Origin: Hexactinellida sp. DTS-2022
Lineage: Eukaryota; Porifera; Hexactinellida
Length of the DNA: 64,000 nt
NCBI GenBank assembly: GCA_028753945.1
Contig: JAPNXP010000008.1
Coordinates: 2,294,001 to 2,358,000 of the forward strand
Direction: 5' to 3'
A program made the translations under genes and the position numbers. Numbering within the stretch: the first letter of the stretch is position 1; every line of letters begins with the position of its first letter. The notes beneath the pieces are model-generated. The model worked only from the letters and a program-made list of their open reading frames with translations, was not told the origin of the DNA and searched no databases. Of this stretch, positions 23,001 to 31,441 are shown in pieces.

Positions 23001-23429
23001 ATGGATCAAGACCTCTCCGAGCTGTCCGTCCTCGTGAAAGCTGAAATTAACGGCGTCCCTACCACAGTCATATTAGATTCGGGAGCTGGTCCATCCGTTT
23101 TGGATTATGATACTTTGAAAAACTTAGGGCTGGCGGAGTATCTTAACGAAAATCCTAGCAAGATTTACGGACTTTCACAAGCGCAGGTTGTCGTAATCGG
23201 AAACGCAGACCTAACAGTTGATCTCGGTGACGACCAGATTGTACTACAGAGGTTTCAAATACCCGATACCGGAACTACTCATATTCTTAGCAGAGACCTG
23301 TTGAGGAGATTCGGACGTACTGAATTTGATTGGGAGGCGCAGCGGGTGAGACTTGGAGGCATATGGAAAGAATCAGGAGTCACAGTCAAGAACCATTATC
23401 ACGCTCACTGCAGCTCTTTTAGAAGCTAA
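23001..23429 (+). CDS. Gypsy 1 retropepsin-like aspartic protease segment
   Basis: The open frame has the catalytic ILDSGAGPSVLDYDTL motif (D-S-G-A) about 25 residues in, and the ILSRDLLRRFGRTEFDW end typical of gypsy proteases. The enzyme cuts the gag-pol polyprotein. The frame is intact in this segment but is joined to broken frames on both sides, so it probably makes no product. It follows the second zinc knuckle directly, as expected for a fused gag-pol. Confidence 0.8.
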   Translation: MDQDLSELSVLVKAEINGVPTTVILDSGAGPSVLDYDTLKNLGLAEYLNENPSKIYGLSQAQVVVIGNADLTVDLGDDQIVLQRFQIPDTGTTHILSRDLLRRFGRTEFDWEAQRVRLGGIWKESGVTVKNHYHAHCSSFRS

Positions 23430-24900
23430 CATGCCAGACGATTGCTCTCACCACCTCATCAACATTATAAATCCCTCGTTACAAGGTGACCAGAGAGAAC
23501 AACTTAAACGGTTAGTAAACCAATATCGAGATGTTTTCGCAGACAACCCCAATAAGTCTGCCGTTACAAGCAAGACGGACACACAATAGATACTGGAAAT
23601 TCGCGACCAGTCAAATGTAAAGGACTGAGAATGGCGCCCACGGTGGAATGAGAGATTGGTGCACAAGTGCGCGCGACATGCTAGCAAATGGAATCTGTAA
23701 ACCTTCAAACTCTCCTTGTTCCAGCCGAGTAATACTTATCACGAAGAAGGACGAATCCATTCGTTTCTGCATCGACTACAGAAGCTTGAACGAGATCACT
23801 CGCAAAGATGCCTACTCTATGCCAACCCCGAGCGATATACTAGACAAAATGCATGGTGACCACTACTTTTCATTTCTTGATGGCGCGCTAGTGCATACTG
23901 GGCCGTAGAGATGGAAGAAGGGGACAAACAAAAAACTGCCTTCTCAACACCCCGAGGGCATTACGAGATGGTTAGGATTTCTTTCGGCCTGTGTAATAGT
24001 TAGGCCACATACCAAAGGCTAATGGGTAGTACACTGGAAGGTATAGAAGCAGCCGACCCCTACGTCGATCATACTTGTGTTCATTCGCGAAACTTTGAAA
24101 GTCACTTACACGACGTACGCCGCACCCTTGAGGCATATAGACAATCGGGAATTCAGCTGCGACAGGACAAGTGCCGGATCGGCTATAAGGAGGAAGAGTT
24201 TGTGGGCCACATCATCTCCGCAAAAGGACGCCGCCCAGTTCTATCGACTGTTGCTAGGATTTGTGAGGCAGAGAGACCAAAGAACCAAAGGGAACTACTG
24301 CGCTTCTTAGGCATGGTAAAATTCTACCGCGACTACATACCAAGGATGGCCGCAACCGCTGAACAATTATACCAATTAACTAGCAAAGGGAAAGACTGGA
24401 AATGGGATGATGAAGAAGAGAAAGCGTTTCGAGAATTGAAACGTTCCCTATCCGAGTTCCCAAGCACATTATCCTTCCCTGACTGGAATAAGGAATTTTA
24501 CCTTCAAACTGACGCATCATCCGTTGCTGTAGGCGCCGTTCTAATGTAAGAGAACGCGGAGTCCAAGCGAATGCCAATTGCATTCTTCTCCTCAGGATTG
24601 ACAGAGAGTCCAAAGAACTATAGTGCCGGCGAGTTGGAATGCTGGGCATTAATTGCAGCAAGTCGAAAATTTCGGAAATATCTTCAAGCTTCCGATCAAA
24701 TCCATTTTATTTCTGACCACAACCCTCTCAGCTGGCTTGGACGACAGAAAGACCCCCGGCACAAGTTTGCACGATGGATTCAAGAACTAGAGTCCTTGGA
24801 TTATGATATAGAATATATCAAAGGTGCATCTAATTACGTGGCCGATTATCTTTCGCGTCTACAGTCAAAAGTCGACCCCGAGGTAAATGATGAGGAGGAG
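23430..24900 (+). pseudogene. Gypsy 1 reverse transcriptase and RNase H
   Basis: Reverse transcriptase pieces in several frames are NGICKPSNSPCSSRVILITK, RFCIDYRSLNEITRKDAYSM and a FSFLDGA...AVE segment near 23880. A palm piece YVDHTCVHSRNF follows at 24061. The catalytic Y-x-D-D is here Y-V-D-H, so one metal-binding Asp is lost. The thumb and connection with FVGHIISAKG lie at 24200-24310. RNase H follows: LQTDASSVAVGAVLM, YSAGELECWALI, FISDHNPLSWL and SNYVADYLSR. A stop at 24549 splits it. These enzymes copy the RNA into DNA. The copy is inactive. Confidence 0.85.
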
Positions 24901-26152
24901 TATTTCGAAAGGCATGTTTTCTCCATTGCAGAAGAGAAACTTAATGGGCAGAGGATTCGCGAATGCCAGGAATTGGGCACAGCTACTTCGTTTGCTCTAG
25001 AGCAGCTAGAAGTAGGAGGAGTAATTCTGCAGGGCCGCTTTAAGAATCAAAGGGGCATGTACTTGAAACGGGGAATCCTATATAGGGGCGACAAGCTTGT
25101 GGTGCCCAACTCTCTGAGGCGCGAATTTTTAACGATAGTTCACAACTCCGCACACCCTGGTATAACCAAAACCCTCGCACTAGTCAAGAAACAATGTTAT
25201 TGGAAAGGGATGCGTAGTGATGTGGAAGATTTCTGTAATGAATGTCTAATCTGTTATCGCAACAAGCGAAAATTCTCACCCAAAGAAGAGCTAGTCCCGA
25301 TCGAAGAGCCCGCCGAGCCAAATCACATGGTGGCCTTCGACATAGCTACTCTACCATGGTCGAGTTCACAACATAGGTATTTCATGATAGTGGTCGACTT
25401 ATTTTATAAATTTATCGAGCTGGTACCTCTGAAAGACCATGTAGCGAGTACAATCTGTCAGGCTTTGCTGAATGGGTGAATCTTGAAGCACGGACCGCCA
25501 CGTATCATGCTCAGCGATCAGGGGCCCAAAGTCGACGGTACCGAAGTGAGGGAATTGTTGCAGAGTTTCGGGGTGGAGAAGAGGCACAGTACACCCTACC
25601 ACCCGGAGGGAGATGGCCAAGCAGAGAGAGGGGTGCAGACTGTAAAACAGGTAGTGCGATGCATGCTAGAGGACCGGAATTTAGAAAGGGACGCATGGCC
25701 GTCAATTCTACCGGAGACCTCATGAGTTAAACTCCATGCCTAATACAAGCACCGGTTACTCGCCTTTCAGAATCACATATGGAACAGAACCGCGGCAACT
25801 AGCCACTTCCAAGCTACTGCTCCTAAACAAACCAACACATGTGTCTGTCGAGGACTGGTGCGACGAAATAGCGAGTCGGCAGACGGGAACTATACAAGAT
25901 GTTGGGGAGAACCTACAAGTGGCCAGGGACAGAATGAAACGGTTTTATGATAAGGGCAAGACGATCACTGAGGTAACAAAGGGAGACTTAGTATGGTTGA
26001 AAAAACAGCCTAGGCCAAGTGGACTCGAGCCATGCTACCTGGGACCCTACCAAGTGATTCGTCGCAGAGGGGTTGAAGTGGAGATACAAGTTGAGGGCAG
26101 GCAAAAATTTGTACACTTGAATCGATGCAAAATGTTCAAGCGATTCGGCTGA
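24901..26152 (+). pseudogene. Gypsy 1 integrase with GPY/F module
   Basis: The zinc-binding HHCC part is at 25140-25260 (HNSAHPGITKTLALVKKQCY ... CNECLICYRNK). The core acidic residues are visible in order: FDIATL at about 25340, MLSDQGPKVDG at 25507 and GQAERGVQTVKQ at 25617. A GPY/F-type end, LGPYQVIRRRG, is at 26040. A stop at 25479 and another near 25728 break the frame. Integrase inserts the cDNA and leaves a short duplication. The 4-bp GTTG duplication here is in the usual 4-5 bp gypsy range. Confidence 0.85.
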
Positions 26153-26192
26153 GTGTTACTAAACGACACCGATACAAGAGAAAGAGATAACC

Positions 26193-26417
26193 TTGTCCAG
26201 GAATCGCCACATAACCTCTATAAGCTCACTTAACGAGCCTTCAGAGTCTATTGATGACACGTGCACCCACGAATCCGACGGAGATGATAATACATGCGAA
26301 GAACCACTAAGTCCAGTCCCTAGTATGACCATAAAGCGGTCACAAAGAACGAGGCACAAACCTCGGCGATATAGGGACGACGAACTGACTGATTCCGAAG
26401 GGGAAGTGATGTCATGA
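26193..26417 (+). pseudogene. Gypsy 1 C-terminal tail, Ser/Asp-rich
   Basis: The open stretch ends in SQRTRHKPRRYRDDELTD just before and into the 3' LTR. Basic R-x-R-R-x-P-x-R-Y tails of this kind often close gypsy integrases. It is in a different frame from the integrase body, which suggests a frameshift at about 26155. No separate function is visible. Confidence 0.45.
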
Positions 26418-26551
26418 GCATTACTTATTAGTCAACCACAGCAAGACTACTCAGTCTTGATAGTTATTCAATACCTACTCTAGTATTAGTATGTTGTCTA
26501 CTTAATATATATTTCATTATAACTTACAGCTGTGTCACTTAGTCTGTAACA
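26410..26551 (+). repeat. 3' LTR of gypsy 1
   Basis: This is the partner of 22278-22419. It is followed by the GTTG duplication. Confidence 0.93.
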
Positions 26552-26798
26552 GTTGCCTATTTTTTATAAGCACAAGCGTGATATTTTATTCTTTTTTTGA
26601 AAAATAGCGTGAGATTTTGACTAAAATGCTTGGAGAACAATTTTTCACCTCGAAAAGCAGTATATTGAGGGTTTTGTTTAGCGTCCACCCCTTAATTATA
26701 CTACTTTCTCAGGCGCGGGACGTCCTTTCTAACGTGAGGTTTTGAATGTAAGCGTGAAATCGTGAGATTAAAAAAAAGCGTGATAGTTGGCAACCCTG

Positions 26799-27319
26799 GT
26801 ATAGACACAGCATTACCGGCCGCATCTAAAAAAATTTGTTTTTGCCATAGTGGAACTGAAATGTTCGAAAGGGGGTGACCAATAAAAAGCCAGCGTAGCG
26901 AGCAACTTATAAGGCGTTCTGGGGGCAAGCCCCCAAATTTTCAAACTTATTTATATACACTAGTTCACTGGTGTTTGTAGAACAAAATTAGCTATTAAAC
27001 TGTACACGTTAATTTAATTGTAGTTAGAGTAAAAAGTCTGTTGCATAGCAATCCTATAGTATATAGATTGTATAACAAATATAATTTTTAAGAATGTTGA
27101 AAATTCCTCAGCTTTAGTGTTTGGCTCAAACTAGTACTGATTATTACTTTAATCCGAACAATTTTATTAAAAATACATTATAAATAATTCATATGTTTAA
27201 TCATTAATAAACATTAAATCAACCTAATTTCCTAAATAATAAGGATATGGATTATTTGCCGTTCCTTGGGAAAACTATATTCAGCTAATTTGATACTACT
27301 TGAACACGTAATGCATCCA
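26799..27319. other. AT-rich DNA, nothing recognised
   Basis: No supported feature. The region leads into the MULE remnant. Confidence 0.45.
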
Positions 27320-27750
27320 GACAGAAGGCCGTGCAATAGTATCAAACGTTTTTGTCCAGACTCCAACCTAAATTACCTTTTGGTTGGTTTAATTCAGGAT
27401 TCGATTAACACTTTCAGAGAAGTGTGGCAAATGACATATTTCAAGGGCTGTTTAGCTGATTTTTTCCAGGGCTGCATCAGTGTATAGGAAAGTGCAATAA
27501 TTAGGTCTACAAAATCGGTATTTGAACGATCCAGATTTCGCACTAATTTTTATAATGTTGCCTACTTTGGTATATTTACCCCCGCAGTATATATTAACAG
27601 CATTTGAACAGCTTAAATCCCAATTTCCAACTGAAGCATTGCCCTTTTTTCTTTTAATAAGAATACATATGTCGGGGAAAATGATCAATTCGGATACTGT
27701 GATTTGCCTTTATTCTCAATTCCAATGTGGAATGAGGTCAGTTTAGTTGC
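27320..27750 (+). pseudogene. MULE-type transposase remnant
   Basis: Frames on the plus strand read, in family order, SIKRFCPDSNLNYLLV, DSINTFREVW, KGCLADFFQGC, then after a frameshift VYRKVQ, a stop, LGLQNRYLNDPDFAL and LPPQYILTAFEQLKSQFPTE. A last piece, PLFSIPMWNE, is followed by GTCAGT, which may be a splice donor. This is the central part of Mutator-like (MULE) transposases, as found in FLYWCH/MULE proteins. These use an RNase H-fold DDE core to move DNA. The stop, the frameshifts and the missing N-terminus show it is dead. The Transib element begins 39 bp downstream, so it inserted into or beside this relic. Confidence 0.72.
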
Positions 27751-27783
27751 ATACGGTTTACCTACATCGTGCATTTTCAGTTA

Positions 27784-27788
27784 CTGTT
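27784..27788. repeat. Target duplication CTGTT, left copy
   Basis: This 5-bp CTGTT is repeated exactly at 31115-31119. A 5-bp duplication is characteristic of Transib and RAG-type transposition. Confidence 0.93.
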
Positions 27789-27814
27789 CACAGTGGCTTA
27801 TGGCAGGGAATAGA
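27789..27814 (+). repeat. 5' terminal signal: heptamer-like end plus inner block
   Basis: Positions 1-12 are CACAGTGGCTTA. Positions 13-26 are TGGCAGGGAATAGA (27801-27814). The inner block is shared with the 3' end, where it lies 10 bp further inside. Confidence 0.9.
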
Positions 27815-28503
27815 CCAATTATTGAGGTCTGTATTATTGTGTTTTCCAGCTTGCTTAATGTTATTTGATTGCCATAGTGTTATAAATTTCAAATTTCCAG
27901 CTTATCTAAAGCCTACAAGTATATAAAAATTGCCTTCAAACGTAGCAGTAATTTAGTTCCATTTGCGGTTTTGTTGGAATTTGAAATAAGGTATTCTACT
28001 TAGAGTCAATATAATTCTTTACTATGGCAATTTTTTGTGTGTACTAAATTTAGATTAGTAATTTAAGTATTCCGAAACTGTATTTTTTAATCATAGTAGT
28101 GTAGCTTAAATATTTTTCGAAGAAAATATTATTTTTAATATCACCTGTAAAATTAAACAAATTGTAACAAATCTAGATATTTGAAGTGTGCGGAAACACC
28201 ATTATGCAAAGAAATGCAAATTGAATATACTTTGAGAAAATCAATTAATGTATGTAGAGTTAGTATACAAAGTCACAACCTCCGGTTCGCTCCGGATTTA
28301 AAAATATATACTACATTCCAATGTGAGCATTCGGTTACTATGCAAAATTCCAAGTCTCATTTTGGTAACTGTGCAATTCAATATTCATTGTAACCACTTA
28401 GTTATTTCATACTTCTGTTTCATATGTGATATATATATTGTTTAAGATAGTATGACCATAATTCGCGTCAATTTTCATTCCTTTTTTTGTGTATTTATCT
28501 CAA

Positions 28504-30657
28504 ATGGCTGCTAGTGATCGGAATATCCCCAAGACCAGACTTGATTTGGCAAAGATTTTGAAGTCACATGAATTCAATATTCAAGCAGCAATGACTGAAA
28601 TTGAAGAGTCTGTTGGAACAAATAATACTATCTTGCAATCATTGCTATGGAGGGTTCGTAATAATGTGAGGAAAGGAAGGAAGTCAGTTGACGAATTGGA
28701 TGGAGAATGGTGGAATTCTCAGATCGATTTTAATTGTGACTTCAAAAAGAGTCGTCTATCAACTCCAGCTGACTTTACTACGTCCTCTGTGCCTGATGAA
28801 AGTAGACCTATCCATAGAAAGAGTCTCGATAGTGTTTCTTTGAAACATCAGAGATCACGCCTCTCTAAATTACTGGAGTGCATTAAAGAAATTGCAGACA
28901 TTGAAGACATGTCAGAAATTTCAATCGCAGCTATTGCTTTACAATTGCTATCTAATCAAGACGATAACCGTCAGTTAGCTCAGATTTCCAAAAAGATTGC
29001 CTATGCTGGAGATTTTAGTGATGCGATAACGAAAAAAGTTCCGATTGATAAGTCGTTGTTTCTTCTTGATTTTTTGGAAATTGGTAAAAGGAAATATACG
29101 AGCTTACGTCAGCTTTTAATTCCAAGTGGTATTGAATTTCCTGCTTATCAGAGAATAGTAGAAGAAAGGAATGTTATCGTCCTACGACCACTTATTCAAC
29201 TTTATCCAGATCCACAGGCACCAATCGGTATTTTTATCTCTTATATTCATATAGTCAGACAAACGTTAGAAAGAATACTTTCAACTGTACAGCCTGTACT
29301 CCCTGAAGAATATCCTCTTACGTTTCAATTTGCAGATGGCCTTGATGGTTCTGGCAGTCATGTTATCTACAATCAATCCAAGACAAATAGAGAAACTAAG
29401 AATTATATTCTTTTTTGCTTTAAACCACTATCAGTGACAAATGTTGAGAACAATGTAATTTGGCAAACAACTTCTCCAAATTCTCCATTTTCACAAAGAC
29501 CTGTGTTTCTTTGTGCTACCAAAGAGTCTGAACAAAACATTCTTAAGTTAATGTGTGATCTTATCAACCCTGATACAGATCTCATGAAAAAAGAAGGAAT
29601 TGCATCACCTGGAGGACTTGTACATATTAATATCGTTCGTTCTCTGATTGATGGAAAAATGGCAGGGATTCTCTCTGGCGCCGGAGGGGCAAGCTGCCAA
29701 ATGTGTACAGCAACTCACAATGATCTCACAGACCGCGACTTAATATTAGAGGGATTTCCCATTAACAGGCACATATCAGATGCGATCGAATTGTTTGGAG
29801 AGCTCGAAGATATTGATCATTTTCTATCACTTCCATCTAATCAACGTTATAATCTAACTCATATACCGATTTCCACAATTGATATAAATCCTGCGTCGCC
29901 CCTTCATTCCTACACTTGTTTGTTTCGATGGTTTAATCTCCTGGTTTATCATTTAAATATCGGGAAGAAAAAGTGGGGCCCAACCAGTCTACAAATTAAA
30001 ACATCCATGCAATTCGTTCGGAATCTTATCGAAGAGAAAACTGGGCTTAGAATTGATCAGCCGGATTCCAGGGGGGGAACAAGTTCTACTGGAAACGTTG
30101 CTAGACAAGCTTTCTCAGAATCCAACTATATTAAATGCGTTTTATCACTTGTTGATGTTCAATACAAAGATTCACTTTTACAGATACACACAAATATATC
30201 GGCTATCTTACGAATAATTAATTCTAGTCAGAAAGTAAAAACGGATCTTCTTGGTAATATATGTAAAGATACATATATCATGATTCTGGACAATTTTCCA
30301 TGGGCAAGTATCACACCGACTCTTCACAAGGTCTTAGCTCATTCTGAAGAACTCATTAGAGAGTCCAATTCAAGTTTTGGCTTGAAAAATATTTCTGAAG
30401 AAGGATCTGAATCGTGTAATAAACTAATTCGTAGGTATCGCGAGAATTTGTCAAGAAAGATCAGCTTTGAAGCAAATATATCTGACATTTTTGTTAGATT
30501 ACTATCTGAAAGCGACCCTATATTAATCAGATTCCGTTCAAAGCTAGTGTGTGAAAAATGTAATACTATCGGACATACAAGTAGAGCAAAGTGCTGCAGG
30601 AAGAAGATTCAAAATTCAAATATTGAAATTATTGTAAATAGTGTATTATATAATTAA
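28504..30657 (+). CDS. Transib/RAG1-like DDE transposase, 717 aa, intact
   Basis: The ATG at 28504 (CAAATGGCT) is the first ATG of a frame open to 30657; in-frame codons reach further up to 28489 but contain no ATG. The protein would bind the CACAGTG ends, cut by nicking and hairpin formation, and insert the element, as RAG1 and Transib do. Residues seen: D281 in LDGSGSH, D383 in SLIDGK, zinc Cys C398 and C401 (S-C-Q-M-C), GGTSSTGNVAR at 524-534 (matching the GGxTxxGNxAR block of the family), zinc His H608 and H613 (TPTLHKVLAH), and E633 in ISEEGSESCNK. These match the RAG1 D600, D708, C727/C730, H937/H942 and E962 pattern, with identical H-to-E spacing. A C-terminal tail has C683, C686, H691, C697 (C-x2-C-x4-H-x5-C) followed by basic residues. 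There is no N-terminal RING finger. No stop or frameshift is present, unlike every neighbour. I am sure of the family, less so of the sub-lineage. Confidence 0.94.
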   Translation: MAASDRNIPKTRLDLAKILKSHEFNIQAAMTEIEESVGTNNTILQSLLWRVRNNVRKGRKSVDELDGEWWNSQIDFNCDFKKSRLSTPADFTTSSVPDESRPIHRKSLDSVSLKHQRSRLSKLLECIKEIADIEDMSEISIAAIALQLLSNQDDNRQLAQISKKIAYAGDFSDAITKKVPIDKSLFLLDFLEIGKRKYTSLRQLLIPSGIEFPAYQRIVEERNVIVLRPLIQLYPDPQAPIGIFISYIHIVRQTLERILSTVQPVLPEEYPLTFQFADGLDGSGSHVIYNQSKTNRETKNYILFCFKPLSVTNVENNVIWQTTSPNSPFSQRPVFLCATKESEQNILKLMCDLINPDTDLMKKEGIASPGGLVHINIVRSLIDGKMAGILSGAGGASCQMCTATHNDLTDRDLILEGFPINRHISDAIELFGELEDIDHFLSLPSNQRYNLTHIPISTIDINPASPLHSYTCLFRWFNLLVYHLNIGKKKWGPTSLQIKTSMQFVRNLIEEKTGLRIDQPDSRGGTSSTGNVARQAFSESNYIKCVLSLVDVQYKDSLLQIHTNISAILRIINSSQKVKTDLLGNICKDTYIMILDNFPWASITPTLHKVLAHSEELIRESNSSFGLKNISEEGSESCNKLIRRYRENLSRKISFEANISDIFVRLLSESDPILIRFRSKLVCEKCNTIGHTSRAKCCRKKIQNSNIEIIVNSVLYN

Positions 30658-30800
30658 TAAACCTATTTTGAATGAATTAAGGCAATAAGTTAATTAATTT
30701 TCTAAGTAATTCCTAGTTACAGTCGACATATAATTGCAAAATATTAATTTAAGGGGTTAAATTAATTAATACCAGAAATTATAAAAAAAAACACGTTGCA

Positions 30801-30906
30801 TGACGTCATAACAAATACATCTGGAGGCATAAAGAATTTTTTATTATGTCAAAAGATGCATAGGCACCGATAACCCATATGTAATTAATTCATAGTACAA
30901 CGCTAA
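30801..30906. repeat. Imperfect direct repeat in the Transib 3' region, copy 1
   Basis: It starts TGACGTCATAAC and contains CCGATAACCCATATG and GCTAA. A second copy lies at 30959-31064, 158 bp downstream. TGACGTCA is a palindrome identical to a cAMP-response element. Confidence 0.75.
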
Positions 30907-30958
30907 CTCTAAAGAAATAGCGGATTTCAGAATTTCAAAAAAATAAGTAACATCATCA

Positions 30959-31064
30959 TGACGTCATAACAGACAAAGTATGAGGTGTAAATAAATTTTG
31001 ATGTGACCAAACATTTTCTAAACATCGATAACCCATATGCAAATAATACATTATAATAGGCTAA
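30959..31064. repeat. Imperfect direct repeat in the Transib 3' region, copy 2
   Basis: This is the partner of 30801-30906, with the same landmarks in the same spacing (TGACGTCATAAC, ATCGATAACCCATATG, GGCTAA). It ends about 15 bp before the inner block of the 3' signal. Confidence 0.75.
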
Positions 31065-31078
31065 AGTGCACACAGATA

Positions 31079-31114
31079 TCTATTCCCTACCAACTGCGAT
31101 TTTAAGCCACTGTG
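31079..31114 (-). repeat. 3' terminal signal: heptamer-like end plus displaced inner block
   Basis: Read inward on the minus strand, positions 1-12 are CACAGTGGCTTA, then 10 extra bases, then TGGTAGGGAATAGA at positions 23-36 (31079-31092). The shared GAATAGA thus starts 22 bp after the heptamer here and 12 bp after it at the 5' end. Confidence 0.9.
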
Positions 31115-31119
31115 CTGTT
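31115..31119. repeat. Target duplication CTGTT, right copy
   Basis: Identical to 27784-27788. Confidence 0.93.
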
Positions 31120-31278
31120 GTAAGCCATCATCTCAATGTCTCAAATTGTGTGAGTCGCTAATCGTCGAGCAATCAAGCGGTGAGCTGAAGCAAGCACAAT
31201 TTTATGCTGGGAAAGCCTCATATTAAATCGAAAAAATCACTTGAAAACGAATCTTTACTTACTTATACAACTACGTAG

Positions 31279-31441
31279 CAGGCTTTCATCCAGGAAAAAA
31301 TGTTTGCGTGCCTAGATTAAGTTTGATCTCGCTCATGCGGGCCTAATTACTCAATTAGTATTACGTGTATGGGAGCATCTCTCGTTTTTCGCGCGCGTAG
31401 AATATTTTCTTTTCAGAATCACGTCCCTGGATGAAACCCTG
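31279..31441. mobile_element. hAT-type MITE, ATCCAGG family, copy 3 (degenerate)
   Basis: The ends are CAGGCTTTCATCCAGG and CCTGGATGAAACCCTG, with the body shared with 2709 and 13563 but shortened. The flanks share ACAACTA but differ by a small insertion, so the duplication is not clean. Confidence 0.7.

Larger units (their letters stand above)
22278..26551 (+). mobile_element. Gypsy LTR retrotransposon 1, 4.27 kb, full length but decayed
   Basis: Two 142-bp LTRs bound gag, protease, reverse transcriptase, RNase H and integrase in Ty3/gypsy order. The 4-bp target duplication is GTTG (22274-22277 and 26552-26555). The LTRs differ at about three positions, so the insertion is fairly young, yet the coding part has several stops and frameshifts. 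Only 39 bp separate the 5' LTR from the gag ATG, and no TGG-type primer-binding site follows the LTR. Its gag N-terminus is related to that of gypsy element 2 at 44.5-56.6 kb. Confidence 0.93.
22270..26798. mobile_element. hAT-like MITE split by a gypsy element
   Basis: The left end (about 22270-22277, CACGGTTG) continues at 26552 with GTTGCCTATTTTT after the gypsy element. The right end is AGTTGGCAACCCTG at 26798. The flanks GTAAGGAC and GTATAGAC agree at 6 of 8. AGCGTGA words recur inside. The gypsy insertion lies only about 8 bp from the left end. Confidence 0.6.
27789..31114 (+). mobile_element. Complete Transib/RAG1-like transposon, 3326 bp
   Basis: The terminal inverted repeats are CACAGTGGCTTA, with a perfect 5-bp duplication, CTGTT, outside and a single intact transposase gene inside. 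The first seven bases equal the heptamer of vertebrate V(D)J signals. Transib elements and ProtoRAG share CAC-starting ends and 5-bp duplications with RAG recombination. There is 715 bp of AT-rich DNA before the ATG and 457 bp after the stop. No second ORF, and in particular no kelch-type RAG2-like ORF, is present. An intact ORF and exact duplication suggest a recent insertion. Whether it belongs to Transib proper or to a RAG1L lineage without RAG2 needs a tree. Confidence 0.94.

Noticed and set aside
22713-23037. Alternative ORFs across the gypsy 1 nucleocapsid
   Set aside because: The third frame holds two proper zinc knuckles and joins the protease; the others are shadows.
27789-28503. A RAG2-like or other second gene in the Transib element
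   Set aside because: Neither the 715 bp before nor the 457 bp after the transposase has an open frame with kelch repeats or any long ORF on either strand.
28489-28503. Start of the transposase at 28489
   Set aside because: That codon is GTG. The first ATG in frame is at 28504 in a reasonable context, giving 717 residues.
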